Part shown: positions 24,960 to 34,967 of the stretch, in pieces
How the letters are laid out: the number at the start of each line of letters is the position of its first letter
Position numbering within the stretch: the stretch's first letter is position 1
NCBI RefSeq assembly: GCF_000317305.3
Contig: NC_023036.2
Location: 186,001-250,000, forward strand
Origin: Mycolicibacterium neoaurum VKM Ac-1815D
GTDB taxonomy: Bacteria > Actinomycetota > Actinomycetes > Mycobacteriales > Mycobacteriaceae
Length of the DNA: 64,000 nt
Direction: 5' to 3'
Notes under the pieces: generated by a model
Databases searched by the model: none
What the model was told of the DNA's origin: nothing
What the model saw: only the letters and a program-made list of their open reading frames with translations
Position numbers and translations under genes: made by a program

Positions 24960-27900
24960 ATCGCCGCGATGGCCTTGTAGATCCGCTGTTCACTGACCGG
25001 CCGCGGGGTACCCAGCTGTTGAGCCCACAGACTCACCCGCAATTCCTCGATCTGCCAACCGATATCGACGACATCCTGCCCGGCGGCGCGAGCCGGGGAG
25101 AGGCTGCGCAGCAGGTCGTCGTAGGCGTCCTCGACGGCGTGTACCCGGTCCATCCGCTCCCGGTCGGCCACCAGTCCGTGCGGCAGCCGTTCCATCCGCC
25201 TGCCGATCGCCAGCAGATAGCGGGTCAGGTCGGCCAGTTTGGTCACGCCGGTCAGCGTCACGAAACCCTTGGGGAGCAGGCGACCCAGTTGTGCGCGGAC
25301 ATCGGCGACGGCGTCGACCTGGGCAGCGGCGGGCCTATCGGGGATGGCCACCTGCGCCTCGTGAGCGGCGGCCAACACCTTGTCCACCCGCCGGGCGACT
25401 TCCATCGTCGTGGCGGCCAACGACCTCCCGACCTGCGCCGTCAATGCCTCGAAATCTGCTCGTGTCCAGACCACCTCGCGGGCAAGCACATCCACCGCGG
25501 CATCGGCACAATCGTCGAGCAACGCGGCCAGCGAGCCGTCGGGGCTGGTATTCAGCGTCAACCGGGCGCGCATGTCCAGTCCGCGCTCGACCGCCTTGAC
25601 CGGCGAGGGCACCGACAGCCGCACCAGCCGGCGCAGACCCGGACGCATCACGGCGGCCTGCTCGGCCGCCAGCGCAAAGACCTTCACATCCACGGCGGCC
25701 CCGGTATCGACGAAGGCCGGGAACCCGCGCACGGTGTGCCCGCCGCTGACCTGCTCCACGCTGCGCGGCAACTCGTCCAGATCCGCGGGCCAACCGGTCA
25801 GCCCGGTGCGCTCCCACGAGCCCGCCACCGCGCGGGCGACCGCCCGCTGCACCGGTGCCGCCAATCGATCCTGCAGCGCGGCAAGGTCTTTGCCGCGCGC
25901 CACCTCGGCACCCTCGGCGGTCTCCACGGCGAAGGTGACCCGCAGATGCGCGGGCACCTTGGCGACGTCGAAGGCCTCGACCGGCACCACCACCCCGCTG
26001 CGCCTGCGCAGTTCCCTGGCGATCTCGGCCAACAGAGACCCGTTCTCGGGGTGCAGGTCGTCCAGGATGGCGCGGGCGGTGTCCGGTGCCGGAACGAAGT
26101 TACGGCGCAGATCCTTGGGCAGCGACTTGATCAGCGCGGTCACCAGCTCCTCGCGCAATGCGGGCACCTGCCAGGCGAACCCGTCACCACCGATGCGGGT
26201 CAGCACCTCGACCGGGATATGCACCGTCACACCGTCGTCCGCCGCACCCGGCTCGAAGCGATAGGTCAGCGGAAGTGCCAGATCCTCGGTGCGCCAGGTG
26301 TCGGGATGCTCGTCGGACTGCTCGGTGCGCAGCAATTCATCTCGGGTGAAGGTCAGCAGATCCGGTGTCTTGTGCCGCTGCTTTTTCCACCAGGCGTCGA
26401 AGTGCCTGGCCGAGACCGCCTCCGGCGGTATCCGGGCGTCGTAGAGGGCGAACAGTTCGTCATCGCCGATCAGCAGGTCGCGACGCCGGGCCCGCTCCTC
26501 GACCTCCTCGAGTTCGGCGCGCAGGCGGGCGTTGTCCCGGAAGAAGTGGTGGCGGGTCTGCCAGTCACCTTCGACGAGGGCGTGGCGGATGAACAGGTCG
26601 CGCGAGACCTCCGGGTCGATCTGGCCGTATCCGACGGATCTGCGCGGCACCAGCGGCAACCCGTACAGGGTGACGCGTTCGAAGGCCATCACCGCGCCGC
26701 GGCGGGCGTCCCAGTGCGGTTCGCTGTAGGTGCGCGCCACCAGGTGCCCGGCAACCCTTTCGATCGCGTCGGGGTCGACGCGGGCCGCCGTCCGGCCGAA
26801 CAGGCGGCTGGTCTCGACCAGGTCGGCGACCACGATCCAGCGCGGGGGCTTGCGGGTCAGTACCGAGCCCGGCGCCAACACGAACTTGGTGTTGCGCGCC
26901 CCCTGGTAGTCACGACCGTCACCCTCGCGTAATCCGATGTGGGACAACAACCCGGCGGTCAATGCGGCGTGGATACGACTCGGGTCCGCATCCTCGGACA
27001 CCTCGCGGATGCCCAGATCCCCGGCGATGCTGCGCAGCTGTCCGGCCAGATCCTGCCATTCCCTGATGCGCAGGTAGTGCAGGAACTCGTCACGGCACAT
27101 GCGGCGGAATGCACTGCCGGACCGCTCCTTTCGCTGTTCGCGCAGGTACCGCCACAGGTTCAGGTAGGACACGAAGTCCGAGTGTTCGTCGGCGAAGCGG
27201 GCATGCTTCTGCCGCGCCGCCTCTTCCCGGTCCGCGGGACGCTCACGCGGGTCGGGGATGGACAGCGCGGCGGCGATCACCAGCACCTCGCGCACGCAGT
27301 TCTCGTCGTCGGCGGCCAGGATCATCCGGCCGATGCGCGGGTCCAGCGGCAACCTCGCCAACCGGCGGCCGATTTCGGTGAGCGCGCCCGAGGAGTCGAA
27401 GGCGCCGAGCTCCTGCAGCAACTGCACACCGTCGCGGATGCTGCGCGCGTCCGGCGGATCGAGAAACGGAAAGTCCTGCACGTCACCGAGTTTCAGCGCA
27501 GCCATCTGCAGGATCACCGCGGCCAGGTTGGTGCGCAGGATCTCCGGATCGGTATAGCGCGGCCGTGCTGCGAAGTCGGCCTCCGAATACAGCCGGATGC
27601 AGACACCAGGCGCGGTACGGCCGGACCGGCCCGCCCGCTGATCCGCCGAGGCCTGCGATATCGGCTCGATGGGCAGCCGCTGCACCTTGGTGCGCCGGCT
27701 GTAGCGCGAGATACGTGCGGTACCCGGGTCGACCACGTAGCGGATACCCGGGACCGTCAACGAGGTCTCGGCGACGTTGGTGGCCAGCACGATCCGACGG
27801 CCCGAGCGACCGGGGGTGAACACCTTCTGCTGCTCGGCGGTCGGCAACCGGGCGTACAGCGGCAACACCTCGGTGTTGGGCAGATCCTTCAGAGAATCGG

Positions 27901-28879
27901 CAGTATCGCGGATCTCGCGTTCCCCGGACAGGAACACCAGCACATCGCCGGGCGGTTCGGCCTCCAGCTCGCGGACTGCGTCCACGATCGCCTCGGTGGG
28001 GTCCCGCACCACGTCGGCGGTGCCGACCATGGATTCGGTACGCACGATCTCGTGGTCGGGATCGTCGGGATCCGCCGGGTCGTCGGCGTCGTCGGAAGCA
28101 CGCACGGGCACCTCCAGCGGCCGATATCTGATCTCCACCGGATACGTCCGCCCCGACACCTCGACGATGGGGGCGGCCACCCCGTCGATCGCGAAGTGCT
28201 CGGCGAAGCGTCCCGGCGCGATGGTGGCCGAGGTGACGATGACCTTCAGATCGGGACGGCGCGGTAACAGCTCGCGCAGATAGCCGAGCAGGAAATCGAT
28301 GTTCAGGCTGCGCTCGTGGGCCTCGTCGAGGATCAGGGTGTCATAACGCAGCAGCCGGCGGTCGCGCTGGATCTCGGCGAGCAGGATGCCGTCGGTCATC
28401 AACTTGATCAGCGTGGAGTCGCTGGCCTGATCGGTGAATCGCACCGTGTAGCCCACCGTTGACCCGAGCGGGGTGCCCAGTTCGTCGGCGATGCGTTGGG
28501 CCACTGTGCGCGCGGCCAGCCGGCGGGGCTGGGTGTGCCCGATGGTGCCGCGGATGCCACGGCCGAGCTCCAGGCAGATCTTCGGCAACTGGGTCGTCTT
28601 GCCCGACCCGGTGGCCCCGGCCACCACCACCACCTGGTTCTCGCTGATCGCCTTCGCCAGTTCGTCGCGGCTGTCGGAGACGGGCAGATCCGGGTAGCTG
28701 ATCTGCGGTACCGCGGACGCCCGGGTGTGCACCAGTGCCTCGGCCGCGGCGAACTGGGCGAGCAACTGTTCCGGCGGGTCACCGCGCAGGCCCTTGAGTC
28801 GGCGGCCCAACCGGGACGCGTCGCGGTAGGTCAGACCGTCCAGACGGGCGTACAGCTCACGGACGGCGGGGTCGGACAC
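24953..28879 (-). CDS. hrpA: ATP-dependent RNA helicase HrpA (DEAH box)
   Basis: The 1308-residue cytosolic helicase has the full HrpA arrangement: motif I GATGSGKTTQLPKIC (about residue 88), motif II DEAH in LILDEAHERSLNIDFL, motif III VTSATI, motifs V-VI LATNVAETSLTVPGI and QRAGRSGRTAPG, then the HA2 and OB domains. A long C-terminal DUF3418 region specific to HrpA follows. Length is normal for the family. Start is GTG 28879. In other bacteria HrpA remodels mRNA and resolves stalled ribosomes. It starts 10 nt downstream of the MTHFR stop, so the two may be cotranscribed. Confidence 0.95.
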   Translation of the reverse strand: MSDPAVRELYARLDGLTYRDASRLGRRLKGLRGDPPEQLLAQFAAAEALVHTRASAVPQISYPDLPVSDSRDELAKAISENQVVVVAGATGSGKTTQLPKICLELGRGIRGTIGHTQPRRLAARTVAQRIADELGTPLGSTVGYTVRFTDQASDSTLIKLMTDGILLAEIQRDRRLLRYDTLILDEAHERSLNIDFLLGYLRELLPRRPDLKVIVTSATIAPGRFAEHFAIDGVAAPIVEVSGRTYPVEIRYRPLEVPVRASDDADDPADPDDPDHEIVRTESMVGTADVVRDPTEAIVDAVRELEAEPPGDVLVFLSGEREIRDTADSLKDLPNTEVLPLYARLPTAEQQKVFTPGRSGRRIVLATNVAETSLTVPGIRYVVDPGTARISRYSRRTKVQRLPIEPISQASADQRAGRSGRTAPGVCIRLYSEADFAARPRYTDPEILRTNLAAVILQMAALKLGDVQDFPFLDPPDARSIRDGVQLLQELGAFDSSGALTEIGRRLARLPLDPRIGRMILAADDENCVREVLVIAAALSIPDPRERPADREEAARQKHARFADEHSDFVSYLNLWRYLREQRKERSGSAFRRMCRDEFLHYLRIREWQDLAGQLRSIAGDLGIREVSEDADPSRIHAALTAGLLSHIGLREGDGRDYQGARNTKFVLAPGSVLTRKPPRWIVVADLVETSRLFGRTAARVDPDAIERVAGHLVARTYSEPHWDARRGAVMAFERVTLYGLPLVPRRSVGYGQIDPEVSRDLFIRHALVEGDWQTRHHFFRDNARLRAELEEVEERARRRDLLIGDDELFALYDARIPPEAVSARHFDAWWKKQRHKTPDLLTFTRDELLRTEQSDEHPDTWRTEDLALPLTYRFEPGAADDGVTVHIPVEVLTRIGGDGFAWQVPALREELVTALIKSLPKDLRRNFVPAPDTARAILDDLHPENGSLLAEIARELRRRSGVVVPVEAFDVAKVPAHLRVTFAVETAEGAEVARGKDLAALQDRLAAPVQRAVARAVAGSWERTGLTGWPADLDELPRSVEQVSGGHTVRGFPAFVDTGAAVDVKVFALAAEQAAVMRPGLRRLVRLSVPSPVKAVERGLDMRARLTLNTSPDGSLAALLDDCADAAVDVLAREVVWTRADFEALTAQVGRSLAATTMEVARRVDKVLAAAHEAQVAIPDRPAAAQVDAVADVRAQLGRLLPKGFVTLTGVTKLADLTRYLLAIGRRMERLPHGLVADRERMDRVHAVEDAYDDLLRSLSPARAAGQDVVDIGWQIEELRVSLWAQQLGTPRPVSEQRIYKAIAAIR

Positions 28880-28889
28880 TCACACGAGG

Positions 28890-29780
28890 CTAGCCGGAGC
28901 GGCCCGGCGACCAGTAGTCGAGCATCGCGGCGAAGGTCTCGAAGGCCGGCCGCGACGGACCGTAGGCCGCCTCGAAGTGCACGCTGAGCGGGAAACCGAG
29001 GGCGCCGACGCCGTCGATCACCCGCTTGTACAGATCGAGCATCTCGCGGCGCTTCTCGGCCGGGTCCAGCCCGGCGATACGCGTCACGAACTCCTGCTCG
29101 GCGGCCACGGCCGCATTACCGGGGTCCTGGATCAGCCAGTTGATCAGGCCGACCTTGGACTCCATCTGCGGCACGAACCCGAAGGACAGCAGGATCTCGG
29201 GGCGGTGGTCGGTGGAAGCGGCGAACTCGGTGAGGAAGCCCACGATGGCATCCGAGTACAGCAGCTGGGTCATACCGTAGGTCGCGCCCTGGTCCAGCTT
29301 GAACGTGAACCGTCCCTGCTCACCCTCGCGGGTCGGGATGAGGATGACACCGCGATTGGGCACCAGCGAGGCGAAGGTGGACAGCGCATCGGTGGGGGCG
29401 ACGCCGCCGCCCTCGCCGTCTTTGAGGGTGCGCGGCACGCCCACGAAGGCGATGCCGTCGAAGTGTGCCGCGTTCAGTTCGGTGAGCCGGCCGCGCAGGG
29501 CGCTCTCGTCGAGGAAGGACGTCACCTGGGTGCACAGTCCGCGCGCCTGCGGCAGTTCGGGCTGGATCAGCGACCAGTACTCCAGCACATCCATCTTGGG
29601 TTTCATCTCGACGGGACGGTCATCGTCCTCGTCGATCATTCCGGGGATCATGATGTGTCCGAGGGACACGCCCGATTCGGCGGACAGTGCCCGCACCTTG
29701 GCCGCCTCGTCGACGGCGTACTGCGCACCCCGTTCCACGTTCGGTGGGACGAGTTCGAGTGCGATGGTGTGAAGCGGCAC
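28890..29780 (-). CDS. Mycobacterial-type methylenetetrahydrofolate reductase (Rv2172c-like)
   Basis: The 296-residue TIM-barrel protein resembles M. tuberculosis Rv2172c, a non-canonical MTHFR distinct from MetF. Recognisable segments are ALELVPPNVERG, GHIMIPGMIDEDDDRPVEMKP, GLCTQVTSFLDESALRGRL and YGMTQLLYSDAIV. The reaction reduces 5,10-methylene-THF to 5-methyl-THF for methionine synthesis. GTG 29780 begins the conserved VPLHTIALELV; ATG 29825 is a longer option that would overlap the divergent gene's leader. It lies just ahead of hrpA in the same direction. Confidence 0.82.
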   Translation of the reverse strand: MPLHTIALELVPPNVERGAQYAVDEAAKVRALSAESGVSLGHIMIPGMIDEDDDRPVEMKPKMDVLEYWSLIQPELPQARGLCTQVTSFLDESALRGRLTELNAAHFDGIAFVGVPRTLKDGEGGGVAPTDALSTFASLVPNRGVILIPTREGEQGRFTFKLDQGATYGMTQLLYSDAIVGFLTEFAASTDHRPEILLSFGFVPQMESKVGLINWLIQDPGNAAVAAEQEFVTRIAGLDPAEKRREMLDLYKRVIDGVGALGFPLSVHFEAAYGPSRPAFETFAAMLDYWSPGRSG

Positions 29781-29827
29781 GACCGCCACCCTAAACGGCG
29801 CGGTGCCCGCGTGATACACCTCCACCC

Positions 29828-30586
29828 ATGGCGCAACGCTGCATCTTCCCCAGCGCGACGGGGCCGGAGCTGGCCGGGATCATCGACCTGCCCGAGGGAC
29901 CGGTACGCGGTTGGGGGGTGTTCTCGCACGGGTTCACCCTGGGTAAGGACTCCCCGGCGGCGGCTCGGATCTGCAAACAACTGGCCGCCGACGGCATCGG
30001 CATGCTGCGGTTCGACGCACTCGGGCTGGGCGGTTCGGCGGGCGACTGGGGTGACGGGTCCTTCACCTGCAAGGTCGACGACATCATCCGGGCGTGTGCG
30101 TTCATGGCCGACCGCGGCACCCCGGCCGATCTGCTGGTGGGGCATTCGTGGGGCGGTGCGGCGGTGATCGCCGCGGCCCGCGACTGCGTGGGCGTGCGGG
30201 CGGTCGTGACGGTGGGTGCGCCGTTCGACCCCACCCATGTCGAGCATCAGTACGACGCCTGCCTGGAGCAGGTGTTCGCCGAGGGCAGCGGTCAATGGAT
30301 GGTCGGCGGCAAGACACTGACCCTCAAGCGGGCCTTCGTCGAGGATGTCCGCCGTGCCGATCTGCGCGACAAGATCCGGGACCTGAAGCTGCCGCTGTTG
30401 ATCCTGCACTCCCCGACCGACAACACCGTAGGCATCCAGAACGCCAGCGATATCTTCCAGACCGCCCGGCATCCGCGCAGCTTCGTATCCCTGGAGGGCT
30501 CCGAGCATCTGTTGACCGGTCCCGGCCAGGCCAAGCGTGCCGGCCGGATCATCGGCGCCTGGGCGGACGCCTACCTGGGCGGGTGA
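29828..30586 (+). CDS. Alpha/beta hydrolase
   Basis: A 252-residue single-domain alpha/beta hydrolase with oxyanion segment GVFSHGFTLG, nucleophile elbow GHSWGG (Ser near residue 108), acid in LLILHSPTDNTVG and His in LEGSEHLL. The chain resembles the hydrolase domain found alone or fused to OsmC in other bacteria. There is no signal peptide and the substrate is unknown. It is divergent from the MTHFR gene and ends one base before the convergent fprA stop. Confidence 0.8.
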   Translation: MAQRCIFPSATGPELAGIIDLPEGPVRGWGVFSHGFTLGKDSPAAARICKQLAADGIGMLRFDALGLGGSAGDWGDGSFTCKVDDIIRACAFMADRGTPADLLVGHSWGGAAVIAAARDCVGVRAVVTVGAPFDPTHVEHQYDACLEQVFAEGSGQWMVGGKTLTLKRAFVEDVRRADLRDKIRDLKLPLLILHSPTDNTVGIQNASDIFQTARHPRSFVSLEGSEHLLTGPGQAKRAGRIIGAWADAYLGG

Positions 30587-30587
30587 G

Positions 30588-31928
30588 TCAGGCGCGCCCC
30601 GCCGCGATCATGTCCTCGCGCGGCACCACCTTGACGCGTTCGCGGCCCTGCTCGGCGCCGAGGGCGATCTCATGGGCATCCAGGCGCTCCCACTCGGCCC
30701 AGGTGGTGTAGTCCACACCTCGGCCCGCCAAGACCTCCAGAATGGCGTCGGGGTCGCTGACCTCGGGCGGGGCGATGGCGGGCAGATCGGCGAGCAGGCT
30801 GGAAACCGTCTCGGCCGCATCCGATTTCGTATGCCCGATGAGTCCGATCGGCCCGCGCTTGATCCATCCGGTGACATAGGTGGCGTCGACCACCATCCAG
30901 TCGGCGTCGAGCACCCTGCCGGCATCGTTGGGAATCACGCCTGCGTGGTGATCGAACGGCAGATCGGCCAGATGCGAGGACATGTACCCCACCGCACGGT
31001 AGACGGCCTGCACCGGCCAATCGGTGAATTCGCCGGTGCCACGGACCGTGCCGTCACCGATGAGTTCGGTGCGTTCGGTGCGCAGTACCTCTACCCGGTC
31101 GGTGCCCAGTACCGCGACGGGAGCCTGGCACAGATGGATGTGGATGCGGTGCGGGGCGCCGGTCGGCTCCCGGTCCATGTACTTCATCATGGTGTCGACG
31201 ACGAGCTTGGTCGCCTTGGTCGAGTTGATGGCCTTCTGGCTCGCCTCGTCGATCTCGAAACCCTCGGGGTGCACGATGACGTCGACACTCGGCGAGTGCG
31301 AGAGTTCACGAAATTCCATGGGCGAGAACTTGATCTGGGCCGGGCCGCGCCGGGCGAAGACGTGGACGTCGGTGGCTTGGTTGAGCGCGAGCCCGGCGTA
31401 GACATTACCGGGGATCTCCGTGCCGAGTTGTTCGTCGGCAGGTTTGGCCAGCACCCTGGCGATATCGAGGGCCACATTGCCCGCGCCGAGGACCGCGACC
31501 TCGCGGGCCTGCAGCGGCCAGTCGCGTGGCACGTCGGGATGCCCGTCGTACCAGGACACGAAGTCCGCGGCGCCGTGACTGCCCGGTAGGTCGATACCCG
31601 GGATGTCCAGCGGACGGTCGTGGCGGGCTCCGGTGGAGAAAATGACGGCGTCGTAGTGGCTGCGCAGGTCCGCCAACGAGAGATCGGTGCCGTAGTGGAC
31701 GTTGCCGATGAACCGAATCTCGTCACGCGAGAGCACTCTGCGCAGCGCCTTGATGATCTCCTTGATGCGCGGATGATCGGGGGCGACGCCATAGCGGACC
31801 AGCCCGTACGGGGCGGGCAACCGGTCGAACAGATCGACCCGGGCGTCCGGGTATTCGCTGGTCAGAATGTCGGAGGCATAGATACCTGCCGGGCCGGCTC
31901 CGATGACCGCCACACGGATCTTCCGCAT
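30588..31928 (-). CDS. fprA: NADPH-ferredoxin reductase FprA
   Basis: The product of 446 residues matches mycobacterial FprA, an adrenodoxin-reductase-type flavoenzyme: FAD motif RVAVIGAGPAGIYASDIL at the start, LFDRLPAPYGLVRYGVAPDHP, and NADPH motif VAVLGAGNVALDIARVL near residue 150. The closing region is KRGPIGLIGHTKSDA. It passes electrons from NADPH to ferredoxins for P450s and other acceptors. ATG 31928 has a GGAAGTGAGG ribosome site; the upstream open frame is spurious. A 19-bp iron-box-like sequence ends 20 nt upstream of the start. Confidence 0.94.
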   Translation of the reverse strand: MRKIRVAVIGAGPAGIYASDILTSEYPDARVDLFDRLPAPYGLVRYGVAPDHPRIKEIIKALRRVLSRDEIRFIGNVHYGTDLSLADLRSHYDAVIFSTGARHDRPLDIPGIDLPGSHGAADFVSWYDGHPDVPRDWPLQAREVAVLGAGNVALDIARVLAKPADEQLGTEIPGNVYAGLALNQATDVHVFARRGPAQIKFSPMEFRELSHSPSVDVIVHPEGFEIDEASQKAINSTKATKLVVDTMMKYMDREPTGAPHRIHIHLCQAPVAVLGTDRVEVLRTERTELIGDGTVRGTGEFTDWPVQAVYRAVGYMSSHLADLPFDHHAGVIPNDAGRVLDADWMVVDATYVTGWIKRGPIGLIGHTKSDAAETVSSLLADLPAIAPPEVSDPDAILEVLAGRGVDYTTWAEWERLDAHEIALGAEQGRERVKVVPREDMIAAGRA

Positions 31929-31947
31929 CGAGACCTCACTTCCAGAT

Positions 31948-31966
31948 ATGGGTAAGGCGACCCTAA
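31948..31966. promoter_or_regulatory. IdeR-box-like sequence upstream of fprA
   Basis: ATGGGTAAGGCGACCCTAA matches the mycobacterial IdeR consensus TTAGGTTAGGCTAACCTAA at 14 of 19 positions and is itself a partial dyad. It lies 20 nt before the fprA ATG, a position suited to repression. IdeR control of this gene is inference. Confidence 0.4.
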
Positions 31967-32054
31967 CTTGGTGCTCACGTACCGCAAGGCCTACCTCCGA
32001 GACCTCGGTCACACCGCCCGAGCGGCCGTAGGCATCCGGCGGTAGCGTCGACTC

Positions 32055-32822
32055 ATGAACGCCATGCCCGCAGCGTTCATCGGGCACGGCAGCCCGATGA
32101 ACGCCGTCGACGACAACCGATACACCGCTTCGTGGCGGGCATTCGGGCAGTCGGTCCCCCGCCCGCGGGCCATCCTCGTCATCAGCGCGCACTGGTACAT
32201 CAACGCCACCGCCGTCACCACGATGTCCTGGCCGCGCACCATCCATGATTTCTACGGCTTCCCCCGCGAGCTCTACGACATCCGTTACCCCGCACCGGGT
32301 TTACCCAATCTGGTCGACGAGATCTCCGCGATCGTCCAACCCACCTGGGTCGGTGCCGACGAGGACAGCTGGGGTATCGATCACGGGGCCTGGTCGGTGC
32401 TGGTACACGCCTTCCCCGAGGCGGACATCCCCGTGGTCCAGCTGTCGATCAACGCCGAACAGCCGCTGGAGTACCACCTCAATCTCGGGGCGCGCCTGGC
32501 GCCGCTGCGTGACGCCGGTGTCCTGGTGCTCGGTAGCGGCAACATCGTGCACAACCTGCGCCTGATGGACTCCGGATTTGCCGATACCGGATTCGACTGG
32601 GCGACACGGTTCGACACCGCGGCGCGGGAGCTGCTCACCACCGACCCGGCCGAGGTACTGCGGTTGCGTGAGCACGCCGACTACCCGATCGCGGTCCCGA
32701 CGCCCGATCACTTCATCCCGATGCTGTACTTCGCAGGCATCGCCGGCGCCCGACCGGCCTCGGTGCTGGTGGACGGATACAGCTACGGCTCGCTGTCGAT
32801 GACGTCCTACGTCGCGGACTGA
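32055..32822 (+). CDS. LigB-type extradiol dioxygenase (4,5-DOPA dioxygenase-like, YgiD)
   Basis: A 255-residue protein of the class III extradiol ring-cleavage family. The first metal histidine is in [13 protein letters not shown], the second in [15 protein letters not shown], and later conserved histidines are in [20 protein letters not shown] and [11 protein letters not shown]. Bacterial members cleave DOPA-like catechols; the physiological role is often unknown. It overlaps the convergent GAF regulator gene by 16 bp. No operon partner. Confidence 0.85.
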   Translation: MNAMPAAFIGHGSPMNAVDDNRYTASWRAFGQSVPRPRAILVISAHWYINATAVTTMSWPRTIHDFYGFPRELYDIRYPAPGLPNLVDEISAIVQPTWVGADEDSWGIDHGAWSVLVHAFPEADIPVVQLSINAEQPLEYHLNLGARLAPLRDAGVLVLGSGNIVHNLRLMDSGFADTGFDWATRFDTAARELLTTDPAEVLRLREHADYPIAVPTPDHFIPMLYFAGIAGARPASVLVDGYSYGSLSMTSYVAD

Positions 32823-34132
32823 CCCCTGGCCAGCCGCACCGCCGGGGCGGTCGAGGACGGCAACAACGCCGCGGGGTCCGCCGGCCGATGCACCCGGACC
32901 CCGATGCCGTCACCGAACCGATAAGGCTGCGCCTCGATGATGCCGACGAGTTGCTTACGCAGACGTGACATCTCGGCCCGCACCGTCACCACCCGACTCC
33001 GGTCACCGTAGAGGTCGGCCGCCAGCTCCGGCGCGGTACGTCCCGCCCGATGAACGGCGAGCACCAGCAGGATCTCCGCGTGCCGGGGCGAGATGTCCTG
33101 CCGCCACGCCCCGGACGGCCCGGCCAGTTCCAGCACCGGCTGTTGGCGCAGGTCCAGCGTCAACTCGGCGGCGGCTGCGCCCTCGTCGTGGGCCGCATCG
33201 GAGACCGGGCGCACCAACCACCCGCCCGACAGCGGCTCCAGCTCACACGCCCCCAGCGCCGGTATCCACGCTCTACCCGGTCCGGCCTTCTGCGGCAACA
33301 TGATCCGGTTGTGCGGCGGCATCGAGTCGACCGCGGCCACCCACCCTTCCGGATCGACGGCCAGCGCCGGCTCGCCCAGCCGGGCCAGCATCGGGGCCGC
33401 CACCGCCCGCAGCCGGTCCAGCGTACGGGCGTGCGCCTCCCGCAGCTGCGATTCGGCCAGCCGCGCCACCAGGTCCACCAGCGCGATCGTGGTGGGGTGC
33501 ACCGTCGAGGCCGGGCCGGACACGTCGACAGCGCCGATCACATGCCCGGTGCGCGGATCCCGGATCGGCGCACCCGCGCAGGTCCACGCGTGGTGACTGC
33601 GCAGGAAGTGCTCGGCGGAGAAGATCTGCACCGCACGCCGCGACACCAGGGCGGTGCCGATGGCGTTGGTGCCGACCGCCGACTCGCCCCAGTCGGCACC
33701 CTCCACGAACCCCAGCCGGTCGGCGTTGCCGAGCACCCGCGGTGTCCCTGAGCGCCACAACACCCGGCCGCGAGCGTCGGCGACCACCAGGATGTTGCTG
33801 CCGTCGGCGATCACCGATTCCAACCCGCGGGTGATGTCCTCCAGAACCGTCACCAGCCCGGAGGACTGGCGCAGCAGATCCAATCCACTGCGGTCGATAT
33901 CCGGGGGGTCGTGACGCTCGGGGTCGATCCCGCTGTCCAGCAACCGGTTCCAGGAATCGGCAATCACCGGACGCGGCTTGGCCGGCGATCGCCCGCCCGC
34001 CATCGTCGCGTCGTAGACCTCGGAGAGCAGCATGGCGTAGCGACGCGGGTCGTCACCGACGGCGACCGCGGGCTCGGGGTTCGAGGCGCCTGCCACTCGT
34101 TCGATTGTGCTCCCCGTCACACGGGCTGTCAC
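32807..34132 (-). CDS. GAF-domain transcriptional regulator (AcoR-like, without AAA+ domain)
   Basis: The 441-residue protein has an AcoR-type N-terminus ([19 protein letters not shown]) and a GAF domain (about residues 90-230) with [29 protein letters not shown]. Its C-terminal region resembles a winged-helix/response-regulator-type DNA-binding fold ([45 protein letters not shown]). It has no sigma-54 AAA+ domain, unlike true AcoR. Actinobacterial members control aldehyde, acetoin and alcohol oxidation genes. It sits in the same direction as, and just downstream of, the SDR and butanediol-type dehydrogenase genes, so it probably regulates them and the divergent FMO. Confidence 0.8.
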   Translation of the reverse strand: MTARVTGSTIERVAGASNPEPAVAVGDDPRRYAMLLSEVYDATMAGGRSPAKPRPVIADSWNRLLDSGIDPERHDPPDIDRSGLDLLRQSSGLVTVLEDITRGLESVIADGSNILVVADARGRVLWRSGTPRVLGNADRLGFVEGADWGESAVGTNAIGTALVSRRAVQIFSAEHFLRSHHAWTCAGAPIRDPRTGHVIGAVDVSGPASTVHPTTIALVDLVARLAESQLREAHARTLDRLRAVAAPMLARLGEPALAVDPEGWVAAVDSMPPHNRIMLPQKAGPGRAWIPALGACELEPLSGGWLVRPVSDAAHDEGAAAAELTLDLRQQPVLELAGPSGAWRQDISPRHAEILLVLAVHRAGRTAPELAADLYGDRSRVVTVRAEMSRLRKQLVGIIEAQPYRFGDGIGVRVHRPADPAALLPSSTAPAVRLARGQSAT

Positions 34133-34139
34133 GCGCGGG

Positions 34140-34967
34140 TCACCGGTAGACCATGCCTCCGTCGATCAACCCGGCCTGACCTGTCATGTAGGCCGCACCG
34201 GGTCCGGCCAGGTAGGCGACGAATCCGGCGACGTCCTCCGGGGTTTCCGGCCGCCCCAGGGCGATGGTGGCGGAGAACTTCTCGAAGGTCTCCCCCTCCT
34301 TTGCACCGGTCAGTTCGGCGAACCGCTTGTCGATCTCGACCCACATATCGGTGCCGACCACCCCTGGGCAGTACGCGTTGACGGTGATGCCGTCGGCTGC
34401 GTGCTCCTTGGCCGCAGCCTGGGTGAGCGCCCGCACCGCGAACTTCGTCGCGCTGTAGGGTCCGAGCATCGCAAAACCCTCGTGCCCGGCGATGCTGGAC
34501 GCATTGATGATCCGGCTGATCTTGCCGCGCTCTTTGTTTCCGAGCGCGATGAACTTGGCGACGGCGGCCTGAATACCCCACAGCACACCGTCGACATTGA
34601 TGGCCCACAACCGCGACAGCTGCTCGGGGGTCACCTCGGCGATCGGCCCGACCAGCGCGATACCGGCGTTGTTGACCATGATGTCGAATCCGCCGAGGGC
34701 CGCGGCGGCATGCTCGACGGCGGCGAACACCGCATCACGGTCCGAGATGTCGGCGACGAATGTGGTCACTTTGGAACCGATTTCGGCGATCTCCTCGGCG
34801 ACCTGGGCCAGCGCGTCCGGATGGATATCGACCAGCGCGATATCGGCACCCTGGCCGGCCAACTCATGGGCGATACCGCGGCCGATGCCGCGGCCCGCAC
34901 CGGTCACCAAGGCCACCTCGCCCAGCAGCGGGGCGGGGATCGTTCGTGTCGTGTCCGTCTGCGTCAT
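34140..34967 (-). CDS. Short-chain dehydrogenase/reductase (acetoin/diacetyl reductase-like)
   Basis: The 275-residue SDR has the cofactor motif VTGAGRGIGRGIAHEL, the acidic residue after strand 2 (LVDIHPD) that favours NAD(H), NNAG (MVNNAGIALVG), the catalytic Ser in INASSIAG and the YSATK pair in GPYSATKFAVRALT. PG(V)VGTDMW follows. Start ATG 34967 overlaps the stop of the butanediol-type dehydrogenase gene (ATGA), so the pair is coupled. The acetoin or diol role is inferred from that partner. Confidence 0.85.
   Translation of the reverse strand: MTQTDTTRTIPAPLLGEVALVTGAGRGIGRGIAHELAGQGADIALVDIHPDALAQVAEEIAEIGSKVTTFVADISDRDAVFAAVEHAAAALGGFDIMVNNAGIALVGPIAEVTPEQLSRLWAINVDGVLWGIQAAVAKFIALGNKERGKISRIINASSIAGHEGFAMLGPYSATKFAVRALTQAAAKEHAADGITVNAYCPGVVGTDMWVEIDKRFAELTGAKEGETFEKFSATIALGRPETPEDVAGFVAYLAGPGAAYMTGQAGLIDGGMVYR

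Noticed and set aside
24896..28283. Long plus-strand open frames opposite hrpA
   Set aside because: They are antisense shadows of a strongly conserved helicase; their translations are Arg/His/Gly-rich with no family resemblance.
29781..29825. ATG 29825 as start of the MTHFR gene
   Set aside because: It would add 15 residues (MEVYHAGTAPFRVAV) before the conserved beginning; GTG 29780 gives the family length.
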